64,000 bases of DNA, from contig DAIDHQ010000030.1 in NCBI GenBank assembly GCA_027459645.1, positions 62,001 to 126,000 of the forward strand, given 5' to 3'. Shown in pieces: positions 56,816-64,000 of this stretch. Origin of the DNA: Vulcanimicrobiota bacterium. GTDB lineage: Bacteria; Vulcanimicrobiota; Vulcanimicrobiia; Vulcanimicrobiales; Vulcanimicrobiaceae. Numbering within the stretch: the stretch's first letter is position 1; each line of letters begins with the position of its first letter. The position numbers were made by a program, and so were the translations under genes. Below the pieces are notes generated by a model. It saw only the letters and a list, made by a program, of their open reading frames with translations, was not told where the DNA came from and did not search any database.

Positions 56816-57432
56816 CGAATTCGCCTCTCTTCTAACGAGCATTGGAGCAAGAACTCTAGTCCTTCGAGGTGACGGCGCGCATCGTCCATTGTCGCACCCC
56901 ACGCGTACAACCCGTGTCCGCTCAAAAGGTATCCCGGAACGGGCGGATCGTCGGGTAATGCGGCTTCGACGCGTCGCGCGAGCGCTTCGGTATCTTGACC
57001 GTTCGAAAAGATCGGCAGTTGCACGTCGGTTTCGTGCGACGTGAAGCCGTGCAACGCCTTATGCATCTCGAAGCCGTGAAGGGTGACGCTGCCTTGCCCT
57101 TCGTCGGCGCGCGAGAGAACGGTCGCCGCGACGGAATGCACGTGTACGATCGCGCCGATCGCGGGATTGCGCCGGTAACGCGCGACGTGCAGCGGCGTTT
57201 CGGCCGAGACGCCGGCGGGCAGCGGTTCGTCGAGCGCGACGACGATCAGATCGGAAGCACCGATCGCGCCCTTGTCGATTCCCGAGCGCGTGATCGCGAT
57301 GTGTCCGGCATCCACGCGGCGCGAGAAGTTGCCGCTGGTTGCGGGCACCCATCCGCGGGCCGCTGCGAAGCGCCCGATCGCGGCTAGATCCCCGGTCACG
57401 GCGTCGGGAATGGACGGGAGGTGAAGCGTCAT
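56812..57432 (-). CDS. mtnB: Methylthioribulose-1-phosphate dehydratase
   Basis: 206 residues from ATG 57432; an in-frame ATG at 57444 is possible. Class II aldolase fold with WVPATSGNFSRRV, zinc ligands in AIVHVHSVAATVL, and LSGHGLYAWG. First gene of the mtnBDC order. The start lies 23 bp from the divergent exported gene. MtnA and MtnK/MtnN are not in the window. Confidence 0.94.
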   Translation of the reverse strand: MTLHLPSIPDAVTGDLAAIGRFAAARGWVPATSGNFSRRVDAGHIAITRSGIDKGAIGASDLIVVALDEPLPAGVSAETPLHVARYRRNPAIGAIVHVHSVAATVLSRADEGQGSVTLHGFEMHKALHGFTSHETDVQLPIFSNGQDTEALARRVEAALPDDPPVPGYLLSGHGLYAWGATMDDARRHLEGLEFLLQCSLEERRIR

Positions 57433-57455
57433 CGGGACCACCATAACATGCGACG

Positions 57456-58943
57456 ATGCTGATCGACATCGTTTTTGCCGCGTTGCTTGCCGCGCCACAA
57501 AGCCTCGGCATCCACCCCGGCGCCACGGCGACCGTCACGATCTCCGGCGCGACCGCCCCGGTGCAGGTGACGCCGTCCGGCACGCTTGCACGCGTGACGG
57601 TCGATCAGCAAACCGGCACGATCACCGTGACGGCAGGGCAGACGGCCGGATACGAGACGCTGCACGTCGTGGATGCAAGCGGCGCGACGCTGGACGTTCC
57701 GCTGCTCGTAGCACCCGACGCTGCGGTCGTTCCGCCCTCGATCGATCTCAACGTGACCGGCAATCCGCTCGATCCGGCGTGGCTTGCCGCGCAGATCGCC
57801 CGGGCGGTAACGCGGGCGATTGCCGTACAGCCGGGGGCCGCGCTGACCGTCGGCGCCGTTGCCCCGTTCTCGCTGGACCCGGGCTCTACCACCGGCGTGT
57901 CGGTGCCGGTTGCCGTCGACGGGCGCGGACGCTTTCTCGACGTGGCGGCGCAAGTGAACGTCAACGTCACGAACGTCGCGCAAGAGCCCGTCGCGCCGCC
58001 GTTCCTCATGTACGACGACGATCCCGAACATCTCAATGCCGACGGCGTTTCCTATCGCGGTACGGTCGCCGCCGGTTCGCCGGCGCGGCTGTATCTCTAT
58101 CATGACGACCAGGGCGCCCCGCATCGGGTTGTTGTGGTCTTGAGCGCCGCCGTTCCGACGACCGTGCAGGTGATCGACGCGGCGGCCGGCCCGAACATCG
58201 ACGTGCTCAGCGTCGGTCACGCGGTCGCGCGTTCGTTTCTCGCGCAGAAGGGCCGCAACGAAGGCGTCATATACACGATCGATCCCGCTTCGCCGCTCGT
58301 ACTCGACGACATGACCGAGACGAACAAGCAACTCGTTGCCGCCAGCATCGAACTCAACGTGCTGGAAGGCGGTCCGCTTACGGCTAGCGTCGTATCGGCC
58401 TCCCCCGGCGTCGATCCGCTCACGCTGCTGGGCGGTCCGATGCTCGCGCGTGACGGCCACCATCGCACGGGCGTCTTCTCGATCACGAATTTCGGCACGG
58501 ACTCCTTGACGTTTACCGTCGGAGGTCCGCACGTCGCATCGACGTTCGGTAATAAGAATGAAACGCCGCCGAACGCGGATCCCGGAAGCGACGGGACCGA
58601 TTACGGTGACTATGGGGTGCTGCACACGTTTCTCTTTAACGTCAACAACCCGGGGGACGCGCCGGCGACCGTGTACCTGTACGAGCGCCCCGCCGGCGGC
58701 TACGTGCGGTCGAGCTTCCTCGTGAACGGCAACTTGATCGACGTCGGTTGCGTGCGCGATTCGTTTCTGCGCTACCAAATCGCCGCCTACGATCTGGCCC
58801 CGCGGCAGCAGTATCTTTTTACCGTGCAGACGATGACCGAAGGCGGCTCGAACTATCCGCTCGAGGTCGGGATGACGACGAAACCCCCGCAGCCGTCGGC
58901 GCCGCCGATGAGCGCTCCCGAAGGCTGCTTTCCGAAACGCTGA
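57456..58943 (+). CDS. Large exported beta-rich protein of unknown function
   Basis: 495 residues. Residues 1-16 are a probable signal peptide (MLIDIVFAALLAAPQS). The rest is dominated by beta strands and Thr/Val/Ala: an Ig-like opening (HPGATATVTISGATAPVQV, TVTAGQTAGYETLHVVD), then VSVPVAVDGRGRFLDV and LYLYERPAGGYVRSSF. Two C-terminal Cys (VGCVRDS, EGCFPK) may pair. No catalytic motif and no family recognised. The stop overlaps the next gene's ATG (TGATG), so it is co-translated with a WYL regulator, an unusual partnership. Confidence 0.75.
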   Translation: MLIDIVFAALLAAPQSLGIHPGATATVTISGATAPVQVTPSGTLARVTVDQQTGTITVTAGQTAGYETLHVVDASGATLDVPLLVAPDAAVVPPSIDLNVTGNPLDPAWLAAQIARAVTRAIAVQPGAALTVGAVAPFSLDPGSTTGVSVPVAVDGRGRFLDVAAQVNVNVTNVAQEPVAPPFLMYDDDPEHLNADGVSYRGTVAAGSPARLYLYHDDQGAPHRVVVVLSAAVPTTVQVIDAAAGPNIDVLSVGHAVARSFLAQKGRNEGVIYTIDPASPLVLDDMTETNKQLVAASIELNVLEGGPLTASVVSASPGVDPLTLLGGPMLARDGHHRTGVFSITNFGTDSLTFTVGGPHVASTFGNKNETPPNADPGSDGTDYGDYGVLHTFLFNVNNPGDAPATVYLYERPAGGYVRSSFLVNGNLIDVGCVRDSFLRYQIAAYDLAPRQQYLFTVQTMTEGGSNYPLEVGMTTKPPQPSAPPMSAPEGCFPKR

Positions 58944-59944
58944 TGGAACGCGCAACGAACGAACCGCGCATCGTGTTGCTGGTGCGCCTGCTCAATGCAA
59001 TCGACGAAGGACGTCATTCTTTCGAAGATCTCAAAGACCGGCTGGCCGACGGCTCTAAACGCCCCAGCACCCGCAGCTTGCGCCGCTATCTCGCCGTGCT
59101 CTCCGAGGCGGGCTTTCCTTGGTTCTTCGACCGGACGACGAACACGTACCGGTTTGCGGAAGGGTATAGTCTCAAGCGCTTGGATCTCTCGCCGGGGGAA
59201 TTGTTCGGATTGGTCGCGCTTCGCTCGTTCGGGGCTTCCATCGGCGGCGCGATCGGCGGTTCGATCAACGAAATTACCGAGAAGCTCGTCGTCTCTTCGA
59301 GCAACGCGCGCACGCGGACCGCGACCCCGACGCCGATGGCGTTTCGTCTTTCGGAGATTCGCTTGGACGAAACCGGCGAAGAGGCGCTGCGCGTCTTTTC
59401 GGCGGCCGAGCGCGCGTCGCGCAGCGTGAGTTTTCTGTATTCCGACAAAGAAGGAAAGCACACCAGCCGTACGGCCGACCCTTACGGATTCATCGTGAGC
59501 ACCGGGCGCATCTACTGCGTGGCCTACGACCACGCGCGGCGCGACAAACGCGTCTTCGCCGTAGATAACGTGAGCGAACCGCGAATGCTCGCGAAAACGT
59601 TCGTGAAACCGTCGGATTTCGATGTGGAAGCGTACGCGGCCGCATCGATCAGCGGCGTGATGCACGGCGTCGACGTTACGGCGGTTCGCGTGCATTTCGC
59701 ATCGCGCGTGGCCAAAGCGGCGGTCGCCGCCCGCGTCGTCGCGGAGCGGCAGATTACGCGCAACGCCGATGGTTCGGCGTTGATCGAGTACCGCGTTGCC
59801 GACGTGGACGAACTCGTGCGCTGGGTGCTCGGTTGGGGCGCGCAAGCCGAGATCGTCGAACCGGCGGAGGTGCGGGAACGCATCGCGGCGCTTTCGCTAG
59901 AGATCTCCGGCAAGTACGCGGAAAACCAAAACCCGCCGGTATGA
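58943..59944 (+). CDS. WYL-domain transcriptional regulator
   Basis: 333 residues from ATG 58943. N-terminal HTH (~1-65; EPRIVLLVRLLNAIDEGRH, RPSTRSLRRYLAVLSEAGF), WYL domain ~155-240 (SRTADPYGFIVSTGRIYCVAYD, where the WYL core reads IYC), and the WCX C-terminal extension to ~325. WYL proteins bind nucleotides or other ligands and act as one-component regulators. The terminator at 59929 begins within its last codons. Confidence 0.87.
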   Translation: MERATNEPRIVLLVRLLNAIDEGRHSFEDLKDRLADGSKRPSTRSLRRYLAVLSEAGFPWFFDRTTNTYRFAEGYSLKRLDLSPGELFGLVALRSFGASIGGAIGGSINEITEKLVVSSSNARTRTATPTPMAFRLSEIRLDETGEEALRVFSAAERASRSVSFLYSDKEGKHTSRTADPYGFIVSTGRIYCVAYDHARRDKRVFAVDNVSEPRMLAKTFVKPSDFDVEAYAAASISGVMHGVDVTAVRVHFASRVAKAAVAARVVAERQITRNADGSALIEYRVADVDELVRWVLGWGAQAEIVEPAEVRERIAALSLEISGKYAENQNPPV

Positions 59945-59956
59945 GCCGGCGGGTTT
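59929..59956 (+). terminator. Hairpin at the end of the WYL gene
   Basis: AAACCCGCCGG (59929-59939) and CCGGCGGGTTT (59946-59956) form a perfect 11-bp stem with a 6-nt loop carrying the TGA stop codon. The T-run is only three bases, so termination may be partial. Confidence 0.65.
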
Positions 59957-60042
59957 AGACGTATTCGCATGCCAGCCTCGCCTGTCTGACTCCCGGGTGG
60001 GAGAGCCTTACTGACGTCGAGTGGCGGTTCGATCGACGCCGC

Positions 60043-60122
60043 GTGATTGCTGCCAGCGCAGCGATCACGAGTCTGCATTCGATCGCGCCGATACGTGCGT
60101 CGCCCTTCGATAGTGATCGAAG
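60043..60122. promoter_or_regulatory. Two inverted repeats upstream of hutH
   Basis: GTGATTGCTG (60043-60052) with CAGCGATCAC (60059-60068) is a 10-bp dyad with one G-T mismatch. CTTCGAT (60105-60111) with ATCGAAG (60116-60122) is a perfect 7-bp dyad. They lie 100-180 bp before the hutH start in a 270-bp gap that otherwise shows no gene. They could be operators for hutH or the WYL regulator; no sequence match to known Hut operators is claimed. Confidence 0.35.
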
Positions 60123-60225
60123 TTTCGACATCGTACCACTGCGACAAAACGCGCTTCAAGGCGCGCCGGCCGCAATTCACAACGTATCCACAAGATTTTC
60201 GAGTTATTCACGGGAACTCTACAGC

Positions 60226-61764
60226 ATGACCACAACGGTGCGCCCGCAGCAGCCGATCGAATTGGACGGCCGCCACTTGACCCTCGAAGCCGTCGAAGCC
60301 ATCGCCGACGGTGCGCCCGTCGCCATAACGGCGGACGCGCGCGAACGCGTCGCGCGCGCGCGCGCATTCGTCGACGAACGTTTTGCCGACGGGCACGCGA
60401 TCTACGGCGTGACGACCGGCTTCGGCCGGCTCGCCAACGTGCCCGTCGAGCCCAAAGACGCAGCGCAACTGCAATTGAACCTCGTGCGCAGCCATGCAAG
60501 CGGCACGGGTGCGCCGCTCGACGTGCGCTTCGTGCGCGCGGCAGGCGCGTTGCGCGTCAACTCGCTCGCGGCCGGCCACTCCGGCGTGAAGCTCGAGACA
60601 TTGGAATTGCTGGCGGAGATCCTCAATCGCGGCGTAACGCCCGTCGTGCCGTCGCAGGGTTCGGTCGGTGCAAGCGGCGACCTCGCGCCGCTCGCGCATA
60701 TGTCGCTCACGCTCATCGGCGAGGGCGAGGCATTCCATCGCGGCGAGCGGCTTCCGAGCGCCGTTGCCTTGGAACGCGCGGGACTGAAGCCGGTCACGCT
60801 TGGACCGAAAGAAGGGCTTGCGCTCATTAACGGCACGCAGATGATGACTGCCGTTGCGGCGCTCGGCATTCTCGCCGCGGAGCGTCTCGCCGACGCCGCC
60901 GACGTCATCGGCGCGATGTCGCTCGAAGCGTTTCTCGGAACCGATCGCGTGTTCGACCGGCGCATCAACGACCTGCGTCCGCATCCCGGTCAAACGCAGG
61001 TAGCGGATCGTCTGCGCGCACTCTTGAGCGGTTCGGAGATCATGCTCTCGCACCGCGAATGCGGCCGCGTGCAAGATCCGTATTCGTTCCGCTGTATTCC
61101 CGTCGTGCACGGCGCCGTTCGCGATTCGATCGCGCACGCCCGCCGCGTTTGCGAGACCGAAGCCAATAGCGTGACCGATAATCCGCTGGTCTTTCCCGAG
61201 GACGGCGAATTTCTGTCCGGTGGCAATTTTCACGGCGAACCGATCGCACTGGCGATCGATTTTCTGAAGATGGCGATCTGCGAACTCGCGTCCATTTCGG
61301 AACGGCGCTTGTATCTGCTGCTCAACGCAGAAGATCGCGGCTTGCCGCTCTTTCTCACCGGCCGGTCGGGCCTGCAGTCGGGCTTGATGATCGTGCAATA
61401 TGCGGCCGCTGCCGTCGTAAACGACAACAAGGGCCTCGCGTGGCCTTCCGTCGTTGATTCGATTCCCACCTCGGCCGGGCAAGAGGATCACGTCAGTATG
61501 GGGATGACGTCGGCGAACAATCTGGTACGCGTGCTCAATAACGTCGAAGGCGCGCTCGCGTGCGAATTGCTCGGCGCGCTCGCCGCAACGGATTTCCGGC
61601 GCCCGCTCAAGTCCGGAGTCGGAACGCAGGCCGCGTATGACGTCGCGCGGGCGTGCATCGCCCCCTGGACCGAAGATCGCATACCGGCGCCCGACATCGA
61701 AGCTGCGCGCGAATTGATTCGCACCGCCGCGCTGGCCGGCGCCGCCGAACGTGCGTCGGCGTAG
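60226..61764 (+). CDS. hutH: Histidine ammonia-lyase
   Basis: 512 residues from ATG 60226. Converts L-histidine to urocanate. The MIO cofactor tripeptide Ala149-Ser150-Gly151 is in GSVGASGDLAPLAHMS; YGVTTGFGRLAN supplies the conserved Tyr, and NGTQMMTA, SSGNF-like SGGNFHGEP and SAGQEDHVSMGM complete the family markers. No hutU, hutI or hutG adjoins. Instead, the next gene overlaps it by 14 bp and encodes a glycosidase. Confidence 0.95.
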   Translation: MTTTVRPQQPIELDGRHLTLEAVEAIADGAPVAITADARERVARARAFVDERFADGHAIYGVTTGFGRLANVPVEPKDAAQLQLNLVRSHASGTGAPLDVRFVRAAGALRVNSLAAGHSGVKLETLELLAEILNRGVTPVVPSQGSVGASGDLAPLAHMSLTLIGEGEAFHRGERLPSAVALERAGLKPVTLGPKEGLALINGTQMMTAVAALGILAAERLADAADVIGAMSLEAFLGTDRVFDRRINDLRPHPGQTQVADRLRALLSGSEIMLSHRECGRVQDPYSFRCIPVVHGAVRDSIAHARRVCETEANSVTDNPLVFPEDGEFLSGGNFHGEPIALAIDFLKMAICELASISERRLYLLLNAEDRGLPLFLTGRSGLQSGLMIVQYAAAAVVNDNKGLAWPSVVDSIPTSAGQEDHVSMGMTSANNLVRVLNNVEGALACELLGALAATDFRRPLKSGVGTQAAYDVARACIAPWTEDRIPAPDIEAARELIRTAALAGAAERASA

Positions 61765-63118
61765 CTTTATCCACGGAGTAGGCGCGGCGGCGGCGTTGCC
61801 GCTGCTCGGCGCGCTCCCCGCGCCAAAGACGATCGCCGCGCAGGTGCGCGACGAATTCCTTCACGTGTGGAACGGATACAAACGCTTCGCCTGGGGATAC
61901 GACGAACTGCGCCCGCTCTCGGGGAGCGGTTCGAACTTTTTCATCCCCTCGCATTCGTTCGGACTCTCGATCATCGAAGCGCTCGATACGCTCTACGTCA
62001 TGGAACTCGACGACGAGCTAGAAGCGTGCGTGACGTGGTTGCGTTCGCACGTCGACTTCGACGTCGACGGCAACGTGCAGATGTTCGAAGCGGTGATCCG
62101 CATGGTCGCGGGATTGCTTTCGGGGTATTACGCGACGGGCGAGCGCTTCTTACTCGATGCGTCGCGCGATCTCGCCGACCGTTTGCTGCCGTGCTTTACC
62201 AAATCGCCGAGCGGAGCGCCCTATCGCTTTGCGAACCTGCGCACCGGAGCCGTCTCCGATCCGAAGAGCAATCTTGCCGAGATCGGAAGCAACGTGCTCG
62301 AATTCGGCGACCTCAGCCGCCTGACCGGCGATCCGAAATATCTTCAGGCCTCGATGCGCGCCTACGAAGCCGTCATGAAGAACGTCTCGCCGATCGGTTT
62401 GCTCGGCACGAACTTCGATGTAGAGAAGGGCGCGTTTATCGGAACCGATGACGTTGCGCCGGACGAACCGGCCGATTCGTTCTACGAATATCTTTGGGGC
62501 GGCTGGCAGATGCTCGAGCTCCAACGGTGCCGCGAGTGGTACCGCCGTTGCACCGATGCAATCTTGAAATACAAGGTCGTTCGCGTCGACGGGCGGCTGT
62601 GGTTCCAAACCGTCGACTATACGACCGGCGCGCCGATGGGAAAGCCGGAATTGACCGAGCTTTCGTCATTTTATGCCGAGCTGGTCGCAAAGGGTGGAGA
62701 GCCCGGCGTCGGCGCGGCCTTTTTCGATTCGTGGAGTGCGGTGCTGGATCGCTACGCGATCATCCCGACCGTGATCGACTACCGCAATCTCTCCATCGTC
62801 GCACCGAGCAACGCGACGCGTCCAGAGTATGCGAATTCTGCATTCGATCTGTGGTTCTTGACGCGCGAGCAAAAATATCGCGCGCGCGCCTATCAATACT
62901 TCGGCAATCTGCGCGCTAACGCGCGGGTGCCCAACGGCTACGCGGACATCGGTGACGTTCGCACGAGGCCGATGACGCTGCTCGATCACTTTCCCGCCTA
63001 CTCGTTCAGCGAGAACTTCAAGTACCTGTATTTGATGTTCGCCGACTCGCCGCGTTTTGATTCGTCCTCGTATTACTTGAATACCGAAGGGAAGATTCTG
63101 CGAGGGTTCAAGCGCTGA
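61751..63118 (+). CDS. Exported GH47 alpha-mannosidase
   Basis: 455 residues from GTG 61751, inside the end of hutH. The N-terminus MRRRSFIHGVGAAAALPLLG is a twin-arginine signal, so it is exported folded. GH47 signatures: WNGYKRFAWGYDELRPLS, SFGLSIIEALDTLYVMEL, MFEAVIRMVAGLLSGYY, SNLAEIGSNVLEFGDLS, SFYEYLWGGWQML. The family hydrolyses alpha-1,2-mannose links with Ca2+; it is mainly eukaryotic and known in some bacteria. The likely target is an outside mannan or glycoprotein, or the cell's own mannosylated glycan. Confidence 0.88.
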   Translation: MRRRSFIHGVGAAAALPLLGALPAPKTIAAQVRDEFLHVWNGYKRFAWGYDELRPLSGSGSNFFIPSHSFGLSIIEALDTLYVMELDDELEACVTWLRSHVDFDVDGNVQMFEAVIRMVAGLLSGYYATGERFLLDASRDLADRLLPCFTKSPSGAPYRFANLRTGAVSDPKSNLAEIGSNVLEFGDLSRLTGDPKYLQASMRAYEAVMKNVSPIGLLGTNFDVEKGAFIGTDDVAPDEPADSFYEYLWGGWQMLELQRCREWYRRCTDAILKYKVVRVDGRLWFQTVDYTTGAPMGKPELTELSSFYAELVAKGGEPGVGAAFFDSWSAVLDRYAIIPTVIDYRNLSIVAPSNATRPEYANSAFDLWFLTREQKYRARAYQYFGNLRANARVPNGYADIGDVRTRPMTLLDHFPAYSFSENFKYLYLMFADSPRFDSSSYYLNTEGKILRGFKR

Positions 63119-63432
63119 TGTTCGTCGTGATCTATCGCTGGCGAATCGATCCGGTCTTCGAAGAACGATTTGCACGAAACTGGGCGGTTCTCACGGAACG
63201 GATCTACGCCGCGTGCGGCAGCCTGGGTTCGGCCCTGTTGCGCGATCGCGACGGCACCTACGTAGGGATCGCACGCTGGCCGGACCGGGAGTCGTGGATG
63301 CGTTGCCGGCTGGAGGCACCGGAGCTTGCGCGAGAACAGCAGGAGGCGATCGTCGAGCGGTTCGAGCCGCTCGAGCTCGAAATGCTCGACGATCGCTGGC
63401 GCGCAGGCGTGAGGAGCCTCGACGCCGGTTAG
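63118..63432 (+). CDS. ABM-like (antibiotic biosynthesis monooxygenase fold) protein
   Basis: 104 residues whose ATG overlaps the GH47 stop (TGATG). The pattern FVVIYRWRIDPVFEERFARNW, LGSALLRDRDGTYVGIARWPDRESW is that of dimeric ABM-type barrels. No specific active-site residues stand out, so it could be a small oxygenase or a binding protein. The last 4 bp overlap the convergent gene. Confidence 0.75.
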   Translation: MFVVIYRWRIDPVFEERFARNWAVLTERIYAACGSLGSALLRDRDGTYVGIARWPDRESWMRCRLEAPELAREQQEAIVERFEPLELEMLDDRWRAGVRSLDAG

Positions 63433-64000
63433 CCTGCTTTGGTGAAGTCCGAGGGAATCTGGAAGAGCGGCGGGATGTCCGGGTTGTAGAGCCACGTTAC
63501 GTGGCCGCGCTCCAGGACCGTCGTTGCGCCTTGGCCGCCGCCCGCTTCGAAGCGTACGCGACGGTACATCGCGAGCTTGTGGGGCGGAGGAGCGACGCTG
63601 CCCTTGCGCGTCACCTTCATCGTGGGCCGGCAGCCGCCGGTCACGCCATAACCCGAAGCACCTCGTGCCCCCGGTGCGGCGCTCGCAGGACAGTAGTTGC
63701 CTTGCTTGTTGATGTTGGAGACGTACTCGAGCGTATCGCTCTTGAACGAGCCGCTGCGGCACGATCCCGTGGCATTGGTCGTGGTAAGCGCGTTGCTCGA
63801 AGCGTAGCCGTGCGTCGCGATCGCTTCCACCGTTTTCGGACCGAGCGCCTTAGCCGTCGTCGTGACGTGCATCAGCGCCGTCCCGGGCTCCATCGCGCGC
63901 TGCATGTACGGATTCGACCGGGCCGCGCTCGAGGGCATGAACGAAGCGGGACGCGGCGTGGCATCCGTGTTTTCGATGCGATAGGTCTTATGCGCGAGAT
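63429..64000 (-). CDS. Exported-type protein, 5'-truncated by the window edge
   Basis: The frame is open from the window end (codons from 63998) to the stop at 63429, giving the last ~189 residues. Gly, Ser, Thr and Asn are abundant. Three Cys (GSCRS, NYCPA, GGCRP) suggest disulphides and thus an extracytoplasmic location. The final part has strands (YRRVRFEAGGGQG, GHVTWLYNPDIPPLFQIP). No family recognised. Confidence 0.6.
   Translation of the reverse strand, partial: LAHKTYRIENTDATPRPASFMPSSAARSNPYMQRAMEPGTALMHVTTTAKALGPKTVEAIATHGYASSNALTTTNATGSCRSGSFKSDTLEYVSNINKQGNYCPASAAPGARGASGYGVTGGCRPTMKVTRKGSVAPPPHKLAMYRRVRFEAGGGQGATTVLERGHVTWLYNPDIPPLFQIPSDFTKAG

Noticed and set aside
60184-60212. 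Two DnaA-box-like 9-mers (GTATCCACA and TTATTCACG) upstream of hutH
   Set aside because: Each has a mismatch to TTATNCACA, there are only two, and no dnaA, dnaN or AT-rich unwinding region is nearby, so an origin is not supported.

Overview
The window is gene-dense, GC-rich bacterial chromosome. Start codons are often GTG or TTG, and ATGA, GTGA and TGATG stop/start overlaps are very common. The mixture of features includes a separate methylmalonyl-CoA mutase catalytic subunit, ClpC, ECF42/DGPF signalling, exported PDZ and Asp-box proteins, lipoproteins and a probable outer-membrane protein. This fits a diderm, largely heterotrophic bacterium, possibly of the Eremiobacterota/Vulcanimicrobiota type. 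That assignment is inference; there is no rRNA here to test it. I see no tRNA, rRNA, CRISPR array, insertion sequence or prophage.

Layout. 1-2.6 kb: an exported outer-membrane-like fragment, a lipoprotein with a short DUF3494-like domain, a small exported protein and a two-PDZ exported protein. 2.7-8.1 kb: a minus-strand ECF42 sigma factor unit with two tandem DGPF/YCII proteins and a DoxX-like membrane protein, then an XRE/MmyB-like regulator divergent from a 14-TM drug exporter with a three-copy operator-like motif between them. 8.2-14.5 kb: a large Asp-box (sortilin-like) secreted protein, an aldo/keto reductase behind a terminator-like hairpin that contains its Shine-Dalgarno, a PilZ protein and a membrane protein. 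14.5-18.3 kb: PIG-V-like mannosyltransferase, FkbM methyltransferase, AlkB, the decayed remains of a DUF4142 gene, and an alpha/beta hydrolase. 18.3-22.8 kb: a signalling trio of sensor kinase, Rcp1-like response regulator and a REC-PAS-GGDEF-EAL protein with a degenerate GGDEF. 23-24.5 kb: a two-lobed retropepsin-like protease.

The most coherent system is 24.5-35.5 kb, a tightly overlapped plus-strand operon for peptidoglycan recycling. It encodes an orphan MalK-like ATPase, NagZ, an AmiE-like serine hydrolase, AnmK, a BadF-type amino-sugar kinase, MurQ and a DUF4127 protein, followed 2 bp later by a secreted metzincin-type protease. The pathway can be read as muropeptide to anhMurNAc/GlcNAc, then to the 6-phosphates, then MurQ etherase. 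DUF4127 is the unexplained member.

35.5-47 kb holds propionyl/methylmalonyl-CoA metabolism (epimerase, mutase large subunit, biotin carboxylase/BCCP subunit, a tiny epsilon-like subunit, carboxyltransferase) mixed with FabI, an MFS transporter, a beta-lactamase-fold enzyme, a GNAT and small exported proteins. 47-50.7 kb: a TetR-controlled drug exporter with a perfect palindromic operator, plus hydrolase and thioesterase. 50.6-54.8 kb: DUF59 protein, ClpC and a NadR-type NAD enzyme. 54.8-57.4 kb: a broken diguanylate cyclase and the methionine-salvage operon mtnBDC. 57.4-64 kb: an exported beta-rich protein with a WYL regulator, then histidine ammonia-lyase, a Tat-exported GH47 alpha-mannosidase and an ABM-like protein in one overlapped unit, and a truncated secreted protein at the edge.

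Two threads cross the window. One is c-di-GMP: a PilZ protein, an EAL phosphodiesterase and a dead cyclase. The other is eukaryote-like mannose chemistry: a PIG-V family enzyme and a GH47 enzyme.
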